A program made the translations under genes and the position numbers. Of a stretch of DNA of 64,000 nt, positions 17,942-28,447 are shown one piece after another; positions within the stretch are counted from its first letter, which is position 1; every line of letters begins with the position of its first letter. Source of the DNA: Gammaproteobacteria bacterium (GTDB lineage Bacteria > Pseudomonadota > Gammaproteobacteria > Competibacterales > Competibacteraceae); assembly GCA_020846135.1 (NCBI GenBank), contig JADLEK010000052.1, positions 1 through 64,000 of the forward strand, given 5' to 3'. The notes beneath the pieces are model-generated. The model searched no databases. It was not told the origin of the DNA and worked only from the letters and a program-made list of their open reading frames with translations.

Positions 17942-20521
17942 TTAGCTCCGGGCCGGTTCAGCAGATTCGGTGAAAGGATCGGGACACAGCGCCCGCACTT
18001 CAGCGCCGGTTTCCAGGGTCAGCGCCCGTTGCGCCAGTGCCTGACACTCGCTCAGGCGCAGGTTGCGAATCTGGGCCTTGATGCCGGGAATGGTCGGCAG
18101 GCTGGCGCTCAGTTCGTCAACGCCCATCCCGATCAGCAAGGGCACGGCTTGCGGGTCGCTGGCAATCCCGCCGCAGACCCCGACCCATTTACCCTCGGCG
18201 TGAGCGGCTTGCACCGTCCAGGCGATCAGCCGCAATACCCCCGGATTCAGCCCATCGACTTTCGGCGCGAGTTTGGGATGACCGCGATCCATCGCCAGGG
18301 TGTACTGGGTCAGGTCATTGGTGCCAATGGAGAAAAAGTCGGCTTCGCGGGCGAACTGCGCCGCCATCACCGCCGCGACCGGAATCTCCACCATGATCCC
18401 AATCGGGATCGGAGCGACGTTCAACTGTTGCCGCTCCTCCTCCAGCATCGCCTTGGCGTCGCGCAATTCCGACAGCAGCCCGACCATCGGGAACATGATC
18501 AGCACCTTGCCAAAGGCGGCGGCGCGGAGAATCGCCCGCAACTGGGTCCGCAGCATCTCAGGGCGATCCAGCCCGACCCGCAGGCCGCGCTCGCCCAGAA
18601 ACGGGTTGTCCTCTTTGGGAATCGGCAGATAGGACAAGGGTTTGTCGCCGCCCACATCCAGAGTGCGGATGATCAGCGGCCGCTCCGGTCCCAGCGCCTC
18701 GGCAATGGCTTTGTAGGCTTCAAACTGCTCGTCTTCACTGGGCGCGGTGTTGCGTTCCATGAACAAAAACTCGGAACGCAACAGCCCGACGCCTTCGCCG
18801 CCCAGCGCCGGAATCTGCTCGGCATCGGCCAGCCCGCCGATATTACCGACCACTTCGACCCGCTGTCCGTCGAGGGTGATCGCCGGTTGATGGGCCGCCG
18901 CCAGATCGATTTGCCGCCGATCCGCCCACTGGTCCTGAGTCTGGCGAATCCGGGCGATTTCTTCCGGGCTGGGGTTCAACCGCAGCGTCCCCTTGCCGCC
19001 GTCGAGGATGACCGGAGTGCCGTTGGGTAATTCCAGCGCCCGTGGCTCAATCCCGGCCACGGCGGGAATATCCAGCGACCGGGCCAGAATCGCGACATGG
19101 GACGTTGCGCCGCCGAGGGTGGTGCAAAAGCCGCGCACCCGGTTGCGATCCAGACTGGCGGTATCGGAGGGCGTCAGTTCTTCCGCGACCAGAATGGCGT
19201 TGATCGATGGTTCCTGGCGTTCCGGTTCCGCGCCGGTCAACAGGGTCAACACCCGCCGACCCACATCGCGCAGATCATTGGCCCGCGCTGCCAGCAACTC
19301 ATTGCGCAGACTGGCCAGCCGGTCGGCGTGGGTACTGAACGCCCGTTGCCAGGCAAACGCCGCGCTCTTGCCTTTGGCCAGCGCCGAATAAGCGATGTCC
19401 AGCAGGTCGGGATCGTCGAGCAATTCCTGATGCGCGGCGAAAATCGCGGCCTTGTCCGCCGCCCGTTCGCCGTGCAAGCGCGCCTGCAACGCCTCCAACT
19501 GGCTGCGGGCCTGTCCGACCGCTTCCTCCAGCCGGGCGCGTTCCTGTTGTGGATCGCCCTCGGCGGCTTCAGTGACCTGCAGCTCGGTATGGCGCACCTG
19601 AAACACTTCGCCGACCGCCAGTCCGGGCGAAGCCGCCACGCCAATCACCAGATTGGGATCATCGGAACGGGGTTTAGGGGCAGGCGCGGCGCTGGCGGCA
19701 GTCACAAAGCTGGCCGGAGCCGGAGCCGGGGCGTAACCCTCATCGCCCAAGCCTTCCCACAGCAACGGGGTCAGGGTGCTAATCGCGGCGTCGGCGTCCT
19801 CGCCTTTGGCGATTAGCACCACCTTGTCGCTGCATCCCACTTCCAACCCCATGATCGCCACCACACTCTTGGCGTTGGCCTGATCGTCGCCCTTTTGCAA
19901 ACGAATTTCGGCCTTGAACTTCTTGGCGAGATTGGCCAGCACCGCCGCCGGTCGGGCGTGCAGTCCGGTCGGATTGGGAATCAGGATCGCCTCGGAGGTC
20001 ACGGTTTTCACCGAGTCAGTCGCCGCCGCCGCAGTTTGGCCATCGATCAGCGTCAGTTCCAGAATCACATCCTGCCCGGCGATCACTGAGCCGGAGTGGG
20101 GGGTGAAAACCGCGACCCGCTCACTGTTGGTAATCACAATCTGGGTCAGCAGACTTTTGGCGTGAGTGGCGATGTAATCGGCGTCGAATTCGATCAGCGC
20201 CTCGCCGGTTTGCACGGTATCGCCAACCTTGACCTTGGGGGTGAAGCCCGCGCCTTTGAGGCCCACGGTATCGAGGCCGATGTGCATCAGCACTTCAATC
20301 CCTTGCGGGGTGGCGATGGTGACGGCGTGTCCGGCGGGATGCAGTTGCACGATCTGGCCGGCGCAAGGCGCAAGCAGGCATTGATCCAGCGGGTCAATGG
20401 AAATGCCGTCGCCGACCATTTTCTGGGCGAAAACCGGATCGGGAACCCGCTCAATCGGCAGCAACGGGCCGGAGAGCGGCGCGGTCAGGACAAGTTTCGG
20501 GGAAGCAGAGGAAGGGTTCAT
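17942..20521 (-). CDS. PTS multiphosphoryl transfer protein EIIA(Glc)-HPr-EI
   Basis: From the ATG at 20521 the protein has 859 residues. The frame extends to 20641, but homology to EIIA(Glc) only begins after 20521. Domain order is EIIA of the Crr type (active histidine in [14 protein letters not shown]), HPr ([20 protein letters not shown]) and enzyme I (phospho-histidine in [13 protein letters not shown], then [14 protein letters not shown] and [17 protein letters not shown]). It carries phosphate from PEP to its own EIIA and then to the EIIC-EIIB-EIIB permease encoded directly downstream. Together the two proteins make a complete sugar PTS. The architecture resembles NagF-like fusions, which favours N-acetylglucosamine, but glucose cannot be excluded. 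Confidence 0.93.
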   Translation of the reverse strand: MNPSSASPKLVLTAPLSGPLLPIERVPDPVFAQKMVGDGISIDPLDQCLLAPCAGQIVQLHPAGHAVTIATPQGIEVLMHIGLDTVGLKGAGFTPKVKVGDTVQTGEALIEFDADYIATHAKSLLTQIVITNSERVAVFTPHSGSVIAGQDVILELTLIDGQTAAAATDSVKTVTSEAILIPNPTGLHARPAAVLANLAKKFKAEIRLQKGDDQANAKSVVAIMGLEVGCSDKVVLIAKGEDADAAISTLTPLLWEGLGDEGYAPAPAPASFVTAASAAPAPKPRSDDPNLVIGVAASPGLAVGEVFQVRHTELQVTEAAEGDPQQERARLEEAVGQARSQLEALQARLHGERAADKAAIFAAHQELLDDPDLLDIAYSALAKGKSAAFAWQRAFSTHADRLASLRNELLAARANDLRDVGRRVLTLLTGAEPERQEPSINAILVAEELTPSDTASLDRNRVRGFCTTLGGATSHVAILARSLDIPAVAGIEPRALELPNGTPVILDGGKGTLRLNPSPEEIARIRQTQDQWADRRQIDLAAAHQPAITLDGQRVEVVGNIGGLADAEQIPALGGEGVGLLRSEFLFMERNTAPSEDEQFEAYKAIAEALGPERPLIIRTLDVGGDKPLSYLPIPKEDNPFLGERGLRVGLDRPEMLRTQLRAILRAAAFGKVLIMFPMVGLLSELRDAKAMLEEERQQLNVAPIPIGIMVEIPVAAVMAAQFAREADFFSIGTNDLTQYTLAMDRGHPKLAPKVDGLNPGVLRLIAWTVQAAHAEGKWVGVCGGIASDPQAVPLLIGMGVDELSASLPTIPGIKAQIRNLRLSECQALAQRALTLETGAEVRALCPDPFTESAEPARS

Positions 20522-20676
20522 TGCTATACTCGGACGCTCGGGAGTTTGAGTTAAAGCATAGGCGATATTGACTGGAGCGGCTCTTCCCGGAGCATGAACA
20601 GGACTTCCGATCGCCTCATCACCGGAATCCGGTTTCATCAAACGTTATCAGCATCGTTCCCGTTCTCATCCCACCG

Positions 20677-21298
20677 TTACCACACCAGCCGTTCCAGACC
20701 GATACACACTATCGCATGAGTCCGTAGCTTCAATGTCCCGCCCGCCTCCTGCTCCAGCGTCGCTCGGTAGACGCTCAGTTGCGTTTCTGCTTCTGCCAGT
20801 TGCTCCGCAATCACCGGCAAGGCCCGCAATTCCGCCTAGGTCTTTTCTTGCAGCGCTTAGCTGGTCAGCCCAACCGCTTTATGACTCACGGCCTTGAATT
20901 CCAGCAGGTGATCCCACAGCGCGTATTGGCGCATATCCGGACGCACCTGCAGCAGTAAATCCGCATAGCGCCGCCCCAGCGCCGGTTCCGAGTCCATCAG
21001 GTAAAACGCATCGTTGAACAGCGTCACCAGAAATGCGGTCTTGACCACCAACTCATTGCTCCAGCGCAGATCCCGGTTGTCGAACACTTTGAAATAATGC
21101 TGTTCCAGAAACGCGCACAGCGGCCCCAGTTCGCCGGTCGCGTAGGATGTTTCAGCCAGGGAGCGTAACGTGCGACCACGGTTTCCAGTTGGGTATTGAA
21201 TCGGCAATGCCGTAGGGAAAGCGCATGGGGATGACCTTGTAGAACAAACAGAACGCAGTTTTCTCTTTTCCACGCTGCGGGGCGCCAGTTCATTGTTA
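20677..21298 (-). pseudogene. Broken AAA-ATPase/PD-(D/E)XK nuclease-family gene
   Basis: The readable part (minus strand from about 21273) contains a nuclease-like core with a conserved RPDMR and an E-x-K motif in DHLLEFKAVS, as in DUF1703-type proteins with an N-terminal ATPase. In the same frame, TAA at 20857-20859 and TAG at 20836-20838 interrupt it. The frame then continues to a family-like end (LKLRTHAIVCIGLERLVW) and a TAA at 20677-20679. Near the 5' side the frame has to be changed at least once (LFYKVIPMRFPYGIA lies in another frame), so frameshifts are also present. It is dead. Only the C-terminal part of the protein is represented. Confidence 0.8.
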
Positions 21299-21338
21299 AT
21301 GAGTCTCTCAGCGGTTAGTTCCCTCCCCTCACCGCCAC

Positions 21339-21369
21339 GAAAAAAGCCCCGCCGAAGCGGGGCTTTTTC
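21339..21369 (-). terminator. Intrinsic terminator of groES-groEL
   Basis: On the minus strand AGCCCCGC and GCGGGGCT form an 8-bp stem with a TTCG loop, followed by a run of T. It lies 30 bp after the groEL stop codon. The plus strand also shows a T-run, so it can act for the opposite direction as well. Confidence 0.9.
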
Positions 21370-21398
21370 ATTCAGAACTCAGCAGGCGCGGGCTGCGC

Positions 21399-23123
<1,725 letters not shown>

Positions 23124-23411
23124 TTAGTCGATGATCGCCATGATCTCGTCTTCGCGCATCACGATCAGCTCATCGCCATCGACCTTGACTTCGCTGCCCG
23201 AATACTTGCCGAACAGGACCTGATCGCCGACCTTGACATCCAGGGGCCGCACATCGCCGTTTTCCAGCAACTTGCCGCGTCCTACCGCTTTCACGGTGCC
23301 GCGCGAAGGCTTCTCGGCAGCAGCGCCCGGCAGCACGATGCCGCCCGGGCTTTTGGTTTCTTCTTCAACACGCTTGACCAGCACGCGATCATGCAGGGGT
23401 CGAATACTCAT
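23124..23411 (-). CDS. groS: Co-chaperonin GroES
   Basis: This 95-residue protein matches GroES over its whole length. It starts [18 protein letters not shown], has the mobile-loop region [18 protein letters not shown] and ends [20 protein letters not shown]. It forms the seven-membered lid of the GroEL chamber. An AAGGAG site lies eight bases before the ATG. It is the promoter-proximal gene of the operon, with a CIRCE operator and sigma70 promoter 60-115 bp upstream. Confidence 0.99.
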   Translation of the reverse strand: MSIRPLHDRVLVKRVEEETKSPGGIVLPGAAAEKPSRGTVKAVGRGKLLENGDVRPLDVKVGDQVLFGKYSGSEVKVDGDELIVMREDEIMAIID

Positions 23412-23472
23412 GGGTAAAACTCCTTAAAGTGAATGGCTTAGGTTGGTTGACCTGAGGTTAGCGCTGGTGGTG

Positions 23473-23499
23473 TTAGCACTCGCCGTTAGTGAGTGCCAA
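23473..23499 (-). promoter_or_regulatory. CIRCE operator (HrcA-binding site)
   Basis: The sequence TTAGCACTC, a 9-base spacer and GAGTGCCAA matches the CIRCE consensus (TTAGCACTC-N9-GAGTGCTAA) with a single mismatch in the last arm. It overlaps the -10 box and the likely transcription start of groES. HrcA bound here would repress the operon until heat stress. CIRCE control of groE is uncommon in enteric bacteria but known in other gammaproteobacteria. Confidence 0.92.
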
Positions 23500-23526
23500 T
23501 CATAGTCAGCGGCAACACCCTGTCAA
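23499..23526 (-). promoter_or_regulatory. sigma70 promoter of groES-groEL
   Basis: On the minus strand TTGACA (23526-23521) and TATGAT (23504-23499) are separated by 16 bases. This is a near-perfect vegetative promoter. Its -10 box touches the CIRCE operator, which fits repression by HrcA at a housekeeping promoter, rather than reliance only on a heat-shock sigma factor. Confidence 0.82.
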
Positions 23527-23664
23527 GGGCTGACCACGAAGTAGGGGACGATGGGGAAATTTCAAGGGGCGGCGCAAGAAAAAGGGCAAGGCAGGGTCTA
23601 TGGTCTGTCCGCAACCACACGGTCGAAATTCGCCCAATGTCACCTACTGCAAGAGGAATCGGTC

Positions 23665-23994
23665 ATGGAGAGTCAAGCACTGGCGGTGTATTGCACCTGC
23701 CCGGATCAGGTCGTCGCCGAGCGCATCGCCGAGGCCGTGGTGAGTGAACGGTTGGCGGCCTGCGTCAACCTGGTTCCCGACGTGACCTCTATTTATCGCT
23801 GGCAGGGCGAAATCCAGCGCGATGCCGAACTGCTGCTAATCATCAAGACCCGCCGCACGGTTTATCCGCAACTGGAAGCCCGGATCATTGAACTGCATCC
23901 GTATCAGGTCCCGGAAATCATTGCTCTGCCGATTCAGGCCGGATCGGCGGCTTATCTGGCCTGGATTGCCGACAATACGGGAAGTGTGGAATGA
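23665..23994 (+). CDS. cutA: Divalent cation tolerance protein CutA
   Basis: From the ATG at 23665 the protein has 109 residues, the normal CutA length. The frame is open from 23551, but the AGAGGA site eight bases before 23665 fixes the start. Signature parts are CTCPDQVVAERIAEAVV, ACVNLVPDVTSIYRWQGEI and the C-terminal HPYQVPEIIALPI. CutA is a small trimeric ferredoxin-fold protein linked to copper tolerance and regulation. The gene overlaps dsbD by four bases (ATGA). The cutA-dsbD pair is conserved in proteobacteria, where copper sensitivity and periplasmic thiol reduction are connected. Confidence 0.96.
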   Translation: MESQALAVYCTCPDQVVAERIAEAVVSERLAACVNLVPDVTSIYRWQGEIQRDAELLLIIKTRRTVYPQLEARIIELHPYQVPEIIALPIQAGSAAYLAWIADNTGSVE

Positions 23995-25904
23995 AGAGTT
24001 ATAGGCAGGTATGGCTGTGGCTACTGTTGGCGCTGGCGACGGGAACGGCGACGGGCGGGTTGTTCGACCGGTTCGGCGATTCCGGAAAGCAACACATTCT
24101 CGATGCCGATCAGGCGTTTCAAGTCATCGTCAATGTGCTGGATCCGCTGACGCTGGAGGTGCGCTGGACCATTGCGCCCGGCTATTACCTGTACCGCGAC
24201 AAGTTCCGATTAAGCGTTCTCGATGCGCCGGGCGTTAGTATTACCAGTCTGGAGATTCCGCCCGGCGAACCGAAGGATGATCCCTACTTTGGCCCGCAGC
24301 AGGTGTTCCATCAGACTGCGGTGATCGCGGCCTGGCTGAATCGCGAATCGTTCGCCGAACAGGAAGTGCGGATCAAGGTGGACTATCAGGGTTGCGCCGA
24401 GATCGGGGTCTGCTATCCGCCGCTGAGTCAGACTGTGCCGGTGACCTTGCCGGTTTCTTCTCCGTCTAGGGAATCTCAAATCACCCCGGCGCTTCGCGCA
24501 GTCCCGGCTGATTCAAAGCCTGGCGAGCTTCAAACCACCCCGGCGCTTCGCGCCACCCCTCCTTATCCAAATCCAAGGAGGGGAGAAGGACAAATTGAAC
24601 CGGAACAGGATCGGTTGGCCCGGTTGCTCGGCGAACAACAATTTTGGGCGATTCCGGCCTTTTTCGGCTTCGGCTTGCTGCTGGCGTTTACCCCGTGCGT
24701 GTTTCCGATGATCCCGATCCTGTCGAGCCTGATCGCCGGTCAGGGCGCTAATCTGACCCGGCGGCGGGCGCTGCTGTTGTCGCTAACCTATGTGCTGGCG
24801 ATGGCCGCGACCTACACCATTGTCGGGATGCTGGCGGCGCTGCTGGGGCAGAACCTGCAAATCTGGTTTCAAAATTCCTGGGTACTGGCGGCGTTCAGCG
24901 CGCTGTTCGTGGCGCTGTCACTGTCGATGTTCGGCCTGTATGAGTTGCAATTGCCGTCCGCCTTGCAAAACCGGCTGGTGGACTGGAGCAATCGCCAACG
25001 GGGCGGCCATCATATTGGCGTCGCGGTAATGGGCTTGTTGTCGGCGCTGATCGTGGGTCCCTGCGTTGCCCCGCCGCTGATCGGCGTTCTGACCTTCATT
25101 GCGGTCACCGGCGATCTGACGCTGGGCGCAGCGGCGCTCTTCGCGTTAAGTCTGGGCATGGGCGCACCGCTGTTGCTGATTGGCGCGTCTGCCGGTCACT
25201 GGCTACCCCATGCCGGGCACTGGATGGAGCGCGTTAAAGCGGTGTTCGGGGTATTGCTCTTGGCTGTGGCGCTGTGGCTGCTGGATCGGATTCTGCCGGC
25301 GGCGGCGAGCATGGCGTTGTGGGCGACGCTGCTGATTGTGACCGCAACCTATATGGGCGTACTGCAGCCGGTGGCGCATGGCGCGCCCGCCTGGCGCACG
25401 CTGGTCAAGGGCCTGGGTTTGGTGTTGCTGATTTACGGGATTCTATTGCTGGTTGGAGTCGCAGCGGGTGGGCGCGATCCGTGGCAGCCCTTGCGCGGAA
25501 TCCGGTTGGTTGCGGCGGCGGCGACTGAACTTCCTGAGTCCGGGTTTCGCCCGGTAAAAACGGTGGCTGATGTTAAGCAGGCGGTGCAAGCGGCGAATGG
25601 GCAGCCAGTGGTGCTGGATTTTTATGCTGACTGGTGCGTGACCTGCCGGGAACTGGAGCGCGAGACTTTCGCTGATTCGTCGGTGCGGGCGACCTTGGCG
25701 CAGATCACGGCATTGCAGGCGGATGTGACCGCTAATAATGACGATGATCAGGCGTTATTGCGGCAGTTCGGGATTGTTGGTCCGCCAGCTTTGCTATTTT
25801 TCGGCCCGGATGGGAAAGAGCGCAGCGAATACCGGATCGTCGGTTTTGTTGATGCGGCGCAGTTTAATCAGCAGGTGCAGCGGTTGCGGCAAGTACGGAA
25901 TTGA
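23991..25904 (+). CDS. dsbD: Thiol:disulfide interchange protein DsbD
   Basis: This 637-residue protein has a signal peptide, a periplasmic alpha domain with redox cysteines (VDYQGCAEIGVCYPP), an eight-helix membrane beta domain with its cysteine pair (FTPCVFPMIPIL and VGPCVAPPLIG) and a C-terminal thioredoxin-like gamma domain with DFYADWCVTCRELE. It moves electrons from cytoplasmic thioredoxin to periplasmic partners such as DsbC. The linker between the alpha and beta domains (about residues 155-202) contains an in-frame repetitive insert not expected in the family (separate entry). All redox cysteines remain, so the enzyme is probably active. It is translationally coupled to cutA. Confidence 0.96.
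   Translation: MKSYRQVWLWLLLALATGTATGGLFDRFGDSGKQHILDADQAFQVIVNVLDPLTLEVRWTIAPGYYLYRDKFRLSVLDAPGVSITSLEIPPGEPKDDPYFGPQQVFHQTAVIAAWLNRESFAEQEVRIKVDYQGCAEIGVCYPPLSQTVPVTLPVSSPSRESQITPALRAVPADSKPGELQTTPALRATPPYPNPRRGEGQIEPEQDRLARLLGEQQFWAIPAFFGFGLLLAFTPCVFPMIPILSSLIAGQGANLTRRRALLLSLTYVLAMAATYTIVGMLAALLGQNLQIWFQNSWVLAAFSALFVALSLSMFGLYELQLPSALQNRLVDWSNRQRGGHHIGVAVMGLLSALIVGPCVAPPLIGVLTFIAVTGDLTLGAAALFALSLGMGAPLLLIGASAGHWLPHAGHWMERVKAVFGVLLLAVALWLLDRILPAAASMALWATLLIVTATYMGVLQPVAHGAPAWRTLVKGLGLVLLIYGILLLVGVAAGGRDPWQPLRGIRLVAAAATELPESGFRPVKTVADVKQAVQAANGQPVVLDFYADWCVTCRELERETFADSSVRATLAQITALQADVTANNDDDQALLRQFGIVGPPALLFFGPDGKERSEYRIVGFVDAAQFNQQVQRLRQVRN
24451..24597 (+). repeat. Repetitive insert inside the dsbD coding frame
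   Basis: The 18-mer CACCCCGGCGCTTCGCGC occurs at 24482-24499 and again at 24536-24553, exactly 54 nt apart, so the reading frame is kept. It is followed by a palindrome-like CCTCCTT...AAGGAGG. A related palindrome core lies at about 8777-8805. The insert lies in the flexible linker of DsbD, where extra residues are tolerated. Confidence 0.7.
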
Positions 25905-25953
25905 TGTACCTGTTCACTCCCCTCGCCCGCTGGCCGGAGAGGGGACGAAACGC

Positions 25954-26346
25954 TTAAACCGGCACCCCCAATACCAGCACCGCATCCATTTCGATCTGTG
26001 CCCCGCGTGGCAATGCCGCAACGCCAATCGCCGCCCGGGCCGGATAGGGTTCCTTGAAATACTCCGCCATGACCTGATTCAGCAAGGCGAAATGGCCGAG
26101 ATCGATCAGAAACACATGGAGCTTGACCGTATCGGCCAGACTGCCGCCGGCAGCGCAAGCCACCGCCGCCAGGTTGTCGAACACCCGGCGAATCTGGATC
26201 TCCATCCCGCCTTCAACCATCTGCATGGTGGCCGGGTCCAGCGGAATCTGGCCGGACAGATAGACGGTATCGCCGACCTTGACGGCCTGGGAATAAGCGC
26301 CAATCGCGGCGGGGGCTTGATCGGTGCTGATGATCTCACGAGGCAT
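25954..26346 (-). CDS. RidA/YjgF-family enamine/imine deaminase
   Basis: This 130-residue protein matches the RidA family over its length: [20 protein letters not shown] near the N-terminus and the signature [20 protein letters not shown] near the end. RidA hydrolyses reactive enamine/imine intermediates from PLP enzymes such as threonine dehydratase, protecting other PLP enzymes. The arginine in YPARAAIGV corresponds to the substrate-binding residue of active members. A perfect AAGGAGT-type site precedes the ATG at 26346. The next gene on the same strand lies 48 bp upstream. Confidence 0.94.
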   Translation of the reverse strand: MPREIISTDQAPAAIGAYSQAVKVGDTVYLSGQIPLDPATMQMVEGGMEIQIRRVFDNLAAVACAAGGSLADTVKLHVFLIDLGHFALLNQVMAEYFKEPYPARAAIGVAALPRGAQIEMDAVLVLGVPV

Positions 26347-26394
26347 CTTGAATACTCCTTGGCTAAATTTTCCAGAGATAAGGAGGGGGAAAGA

Positions 26395-27264
26395 CTACCG
26401 CGCCCGCTGCAAGCTGTTGACTGCCGGGCAGTCCGCTGATCCAGCCTGGGTAATAAAATCTGGATCGAGCGGATCGTTTTCGCGCCCGGCGTAAGGCTCC
26501 ACCCGGATGCACCGGCATTCACCCTGAGCCAGGGTCGTATTTTTGACCAGGTACTCCGGGACCACTGAATGATCCAGCACTACTTTGGCCGACATCGGCG
26601 CGTAGTTGTCATACGTCTTGACTGACAGACCCAATCCGCTGAACTCCTGATAAATCCCGTAACGGTTCTTGAGAACATTGACCACGTCGGGATTGGCAAA
26701 CAGTTGCACCGCGACTTCCAGCGCCGGATAAATGCTGTCGACTGAAACCGTGGATGGCGTGTCCTGATAATTACTGATCAGACAGTACAGCGCATTTTCC
26801 CCGGATCCCGGCGGCGCGGGACAGGCATAACCATGATTGCCGAAGTCGGTTTTGATCAGCGCATAGACATTTGGCCAACTCGCCAGAACGGGTTCCAGCG
26901 CGGCGCTATCACGGGGCTGGCAGCGGATCGCATACAGCGTTTTGTCAGCGCGGTAGGTGAGTCCCGGATACTGGGGAACCTGGCTGACCGGCAATGGCGG
27001 CTGGTAAAACCGGGTTGGTCCCGCCAGAGCATAGACCGCCGCCGGCTGGCCTAACAGACCGCTGAATGGTTGATTGGGAAACAGAAAAATCAGGCGCAGA
27101 AAATCATTGAACCGATCCGGTCGCTTGGCGACATCGTTGATGATCGCCGGCGGCTCGGCGCTTACGCCGCAATCCTGGCAGTCATCCTCGTTATTGCACC
27201 CGACCATCGTCAGCAATCCAGTGAACAACACCAACAAGGCGGCTATTCTTGAACGGTCGGGCAT
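26395..27264 (-). CDS. Putative lipoprotein of unknown function
   Basis: This 289-residue protein has a lipoprotein signal peptide with the lipobox LLTMVGC at about residues 17-23, so it should be lipid-anchored after cleavage. A second cluster of cysteines (CQDCG) follows close to the anchor. The remainder has no motif that I recognise. A very strong AAGGAGG ribosome site supports the start at 27264. It is divergent from the AI-2E-type permease gene and may be co-transcribed with ridA downstream. No function is assigned. Confidence 0.75.
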   Translation of the reverse strand: MPDRSRIAALLVLFTGLLTMVGCNNEDDCQDCGVSAEPPAIINDVAKRPDRFNDFLRLIFLFPNQPFSGLLGQPAAVYALAGPTRFYQPPLPVSQVPQYPGLTYRADKTLYAIRCQPRDSAALEPVLASWPNVYALIKTDFGNHGYACPAPPGSGENALYCLISNYQDTPSTVSVDSIYPALEVAVQLFANPDVVNVLKNRYGIYQEFSGLGLSVKTYDNYAPMSAKVVLDHSVVPEYLVKNTTLAQGECRCIRVEPYAGRENDPLDPDFITQAGSADCPAVNSLQRAR

Positions 27265-27349
27265 AATGACGCCTCCTTAAATTGCGCGTTGAAAGTGGTG
27301 GTTCATTCAAACCCCGCCAAGCATAGCCTTTTCCCGGAGCCTTCGCTGC

Positions 27350-28447
27350 ATGAGCGACCCCCCTGTTTCCCCGAACCCGTTATCCGAACCGGTCCGCACC
27401 GCTTTACGGTTGCTGCTGGTAGGCGTCCTGCTGATCGCCGTCCTCCAACTGTTGCGGCCGTTCTTGGCCAGCATGTTGTGGAGCGCCTTCATCGTGATCA
27501 CCGCCTGGCCGGGTTTGGCCTGGCTGCAACAACGGTGGCGCTGGACCCGGACCGCCTGCGCCCTGCTGCTGGTCGTGGCGCTGGGCGGCTTCGTGATCGG
27601 GCCGTTGCTGGCTGGCGTCTCCACTCTGGCCGCGCATGGCGATAACCTGTTTCAGGATGCCCGGGCGGCGATCGAACGGATTCCCGCCGAACCGCCGGCC
27701 TGGTTGGAAAACCTGCCGCTGATCGGAACCAGCCTGACCGAAACCTGGCGGGATGCAGTCAGCGACGGCGATAGTTTTCGGGCGCGCCTGGGGCCGGCGA
27801 TCCAGGCCGGTGGGCGCTGGCTGCTTTATCAGGCCGGGGCCATCGGTGAGCTGTTCCTGCAATTTCTGATGGTGATCGTATTTTCGCTGGTGTTCTACCT
27901 GAATGGCGAAGCGATCAACGACCTGATCCGGAGACTGGCGGATCGGATCGGCGGCGAGCGGGTGCTGGAAGCCCGCGCTCAGGCGCAGCAGGCGATTCGC
28001 GCCGTGGCGCTGGGTGTGGTGCTGACCGCGCTATTGCAAGCTGGTCTGGCGCTGGCCGGGCTGCTGATCGCTAAGGTCCCGCTGGCGACCCTGCTGACCT
28101 TTGTCTGCTTCCTGCTGGCTATCGCGCAAGTGGGGGCGGCGTTTCCGATCCTGGGTGCAGCGGTCTGGCTGTACTGGCAGGATCAAACCGGCTGGGCGAT
28201 CTTTCTGGCGATCTGGGGTCTGCTGGTGGTCGGCGGCGTGGACAACATCGTGCGACCCATGCTGATCACCCGGGGCATGAGTATGCCGCTGGTGGTGGTC
28301 TTCGCCGGGGTGATCGGCGGGTTGTTGGCCTATGGCCTGATAGGGGTGTTCCTTGGCCCGACCCTGATGGCGATTGCCTACACCCTGCTGCTGACCTGGC
28401 TCAAGGAAGTCGAGCCGGTTGATCCGCCTGTGGCTGGTTCCGGATGA
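27350..28447 (+). CDS. AI-2E-family (PerM/YdiK-like) membrane permease
   Basis: This 365-residue protein has about eight predicted membrane segments arranged as in the AI-2 exporter-like family: paired helices at the N-terminus, a soluble loop (about 85-155) and helices from about 160 to 345. Typical parts are FLASMLWSAFIVITAWPGLAWL and the late IVRPMLITRGMSMPLVVVF. Members are proposed to transport small molecules; some act in sodium/proton exchange and most have no known substrate. It overlaps the next gene by four bases (ATGA), so the two are coupled. Confidence 0.93.
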   Translation: MSDPPVSPNPLSEPVRTALRLLLVGVLLIAVLQLLRPFLASMLWSAFIVITAWPGLAWLQQRWRWTRTACALLLVVALGGFVIGPLLAGVSTLAAHGDNLFQDARAAIERIPAEPPAWLENLPLIGTSLTETWRDAVSDGDSFRARLGPAIQAGGRWLLYQAGAIGELFLQFLMVIVFSLVFYLNGEAINDLIRRLADRIGGERVLEARAQAQQAIRAVALGVVLTALLQAGLALAGLLIAKVPLATLLTFVCFLLAIAQVGAAFPILGAAVWLYWQDQTGWAIFLAIWGLLVVGGVDNIVRPMLITRGMSMPLVVVFAGVIGGLLAYGLIGVFLGPTLMAIAYTLLLTWLKEVEPVDPPVAGSG

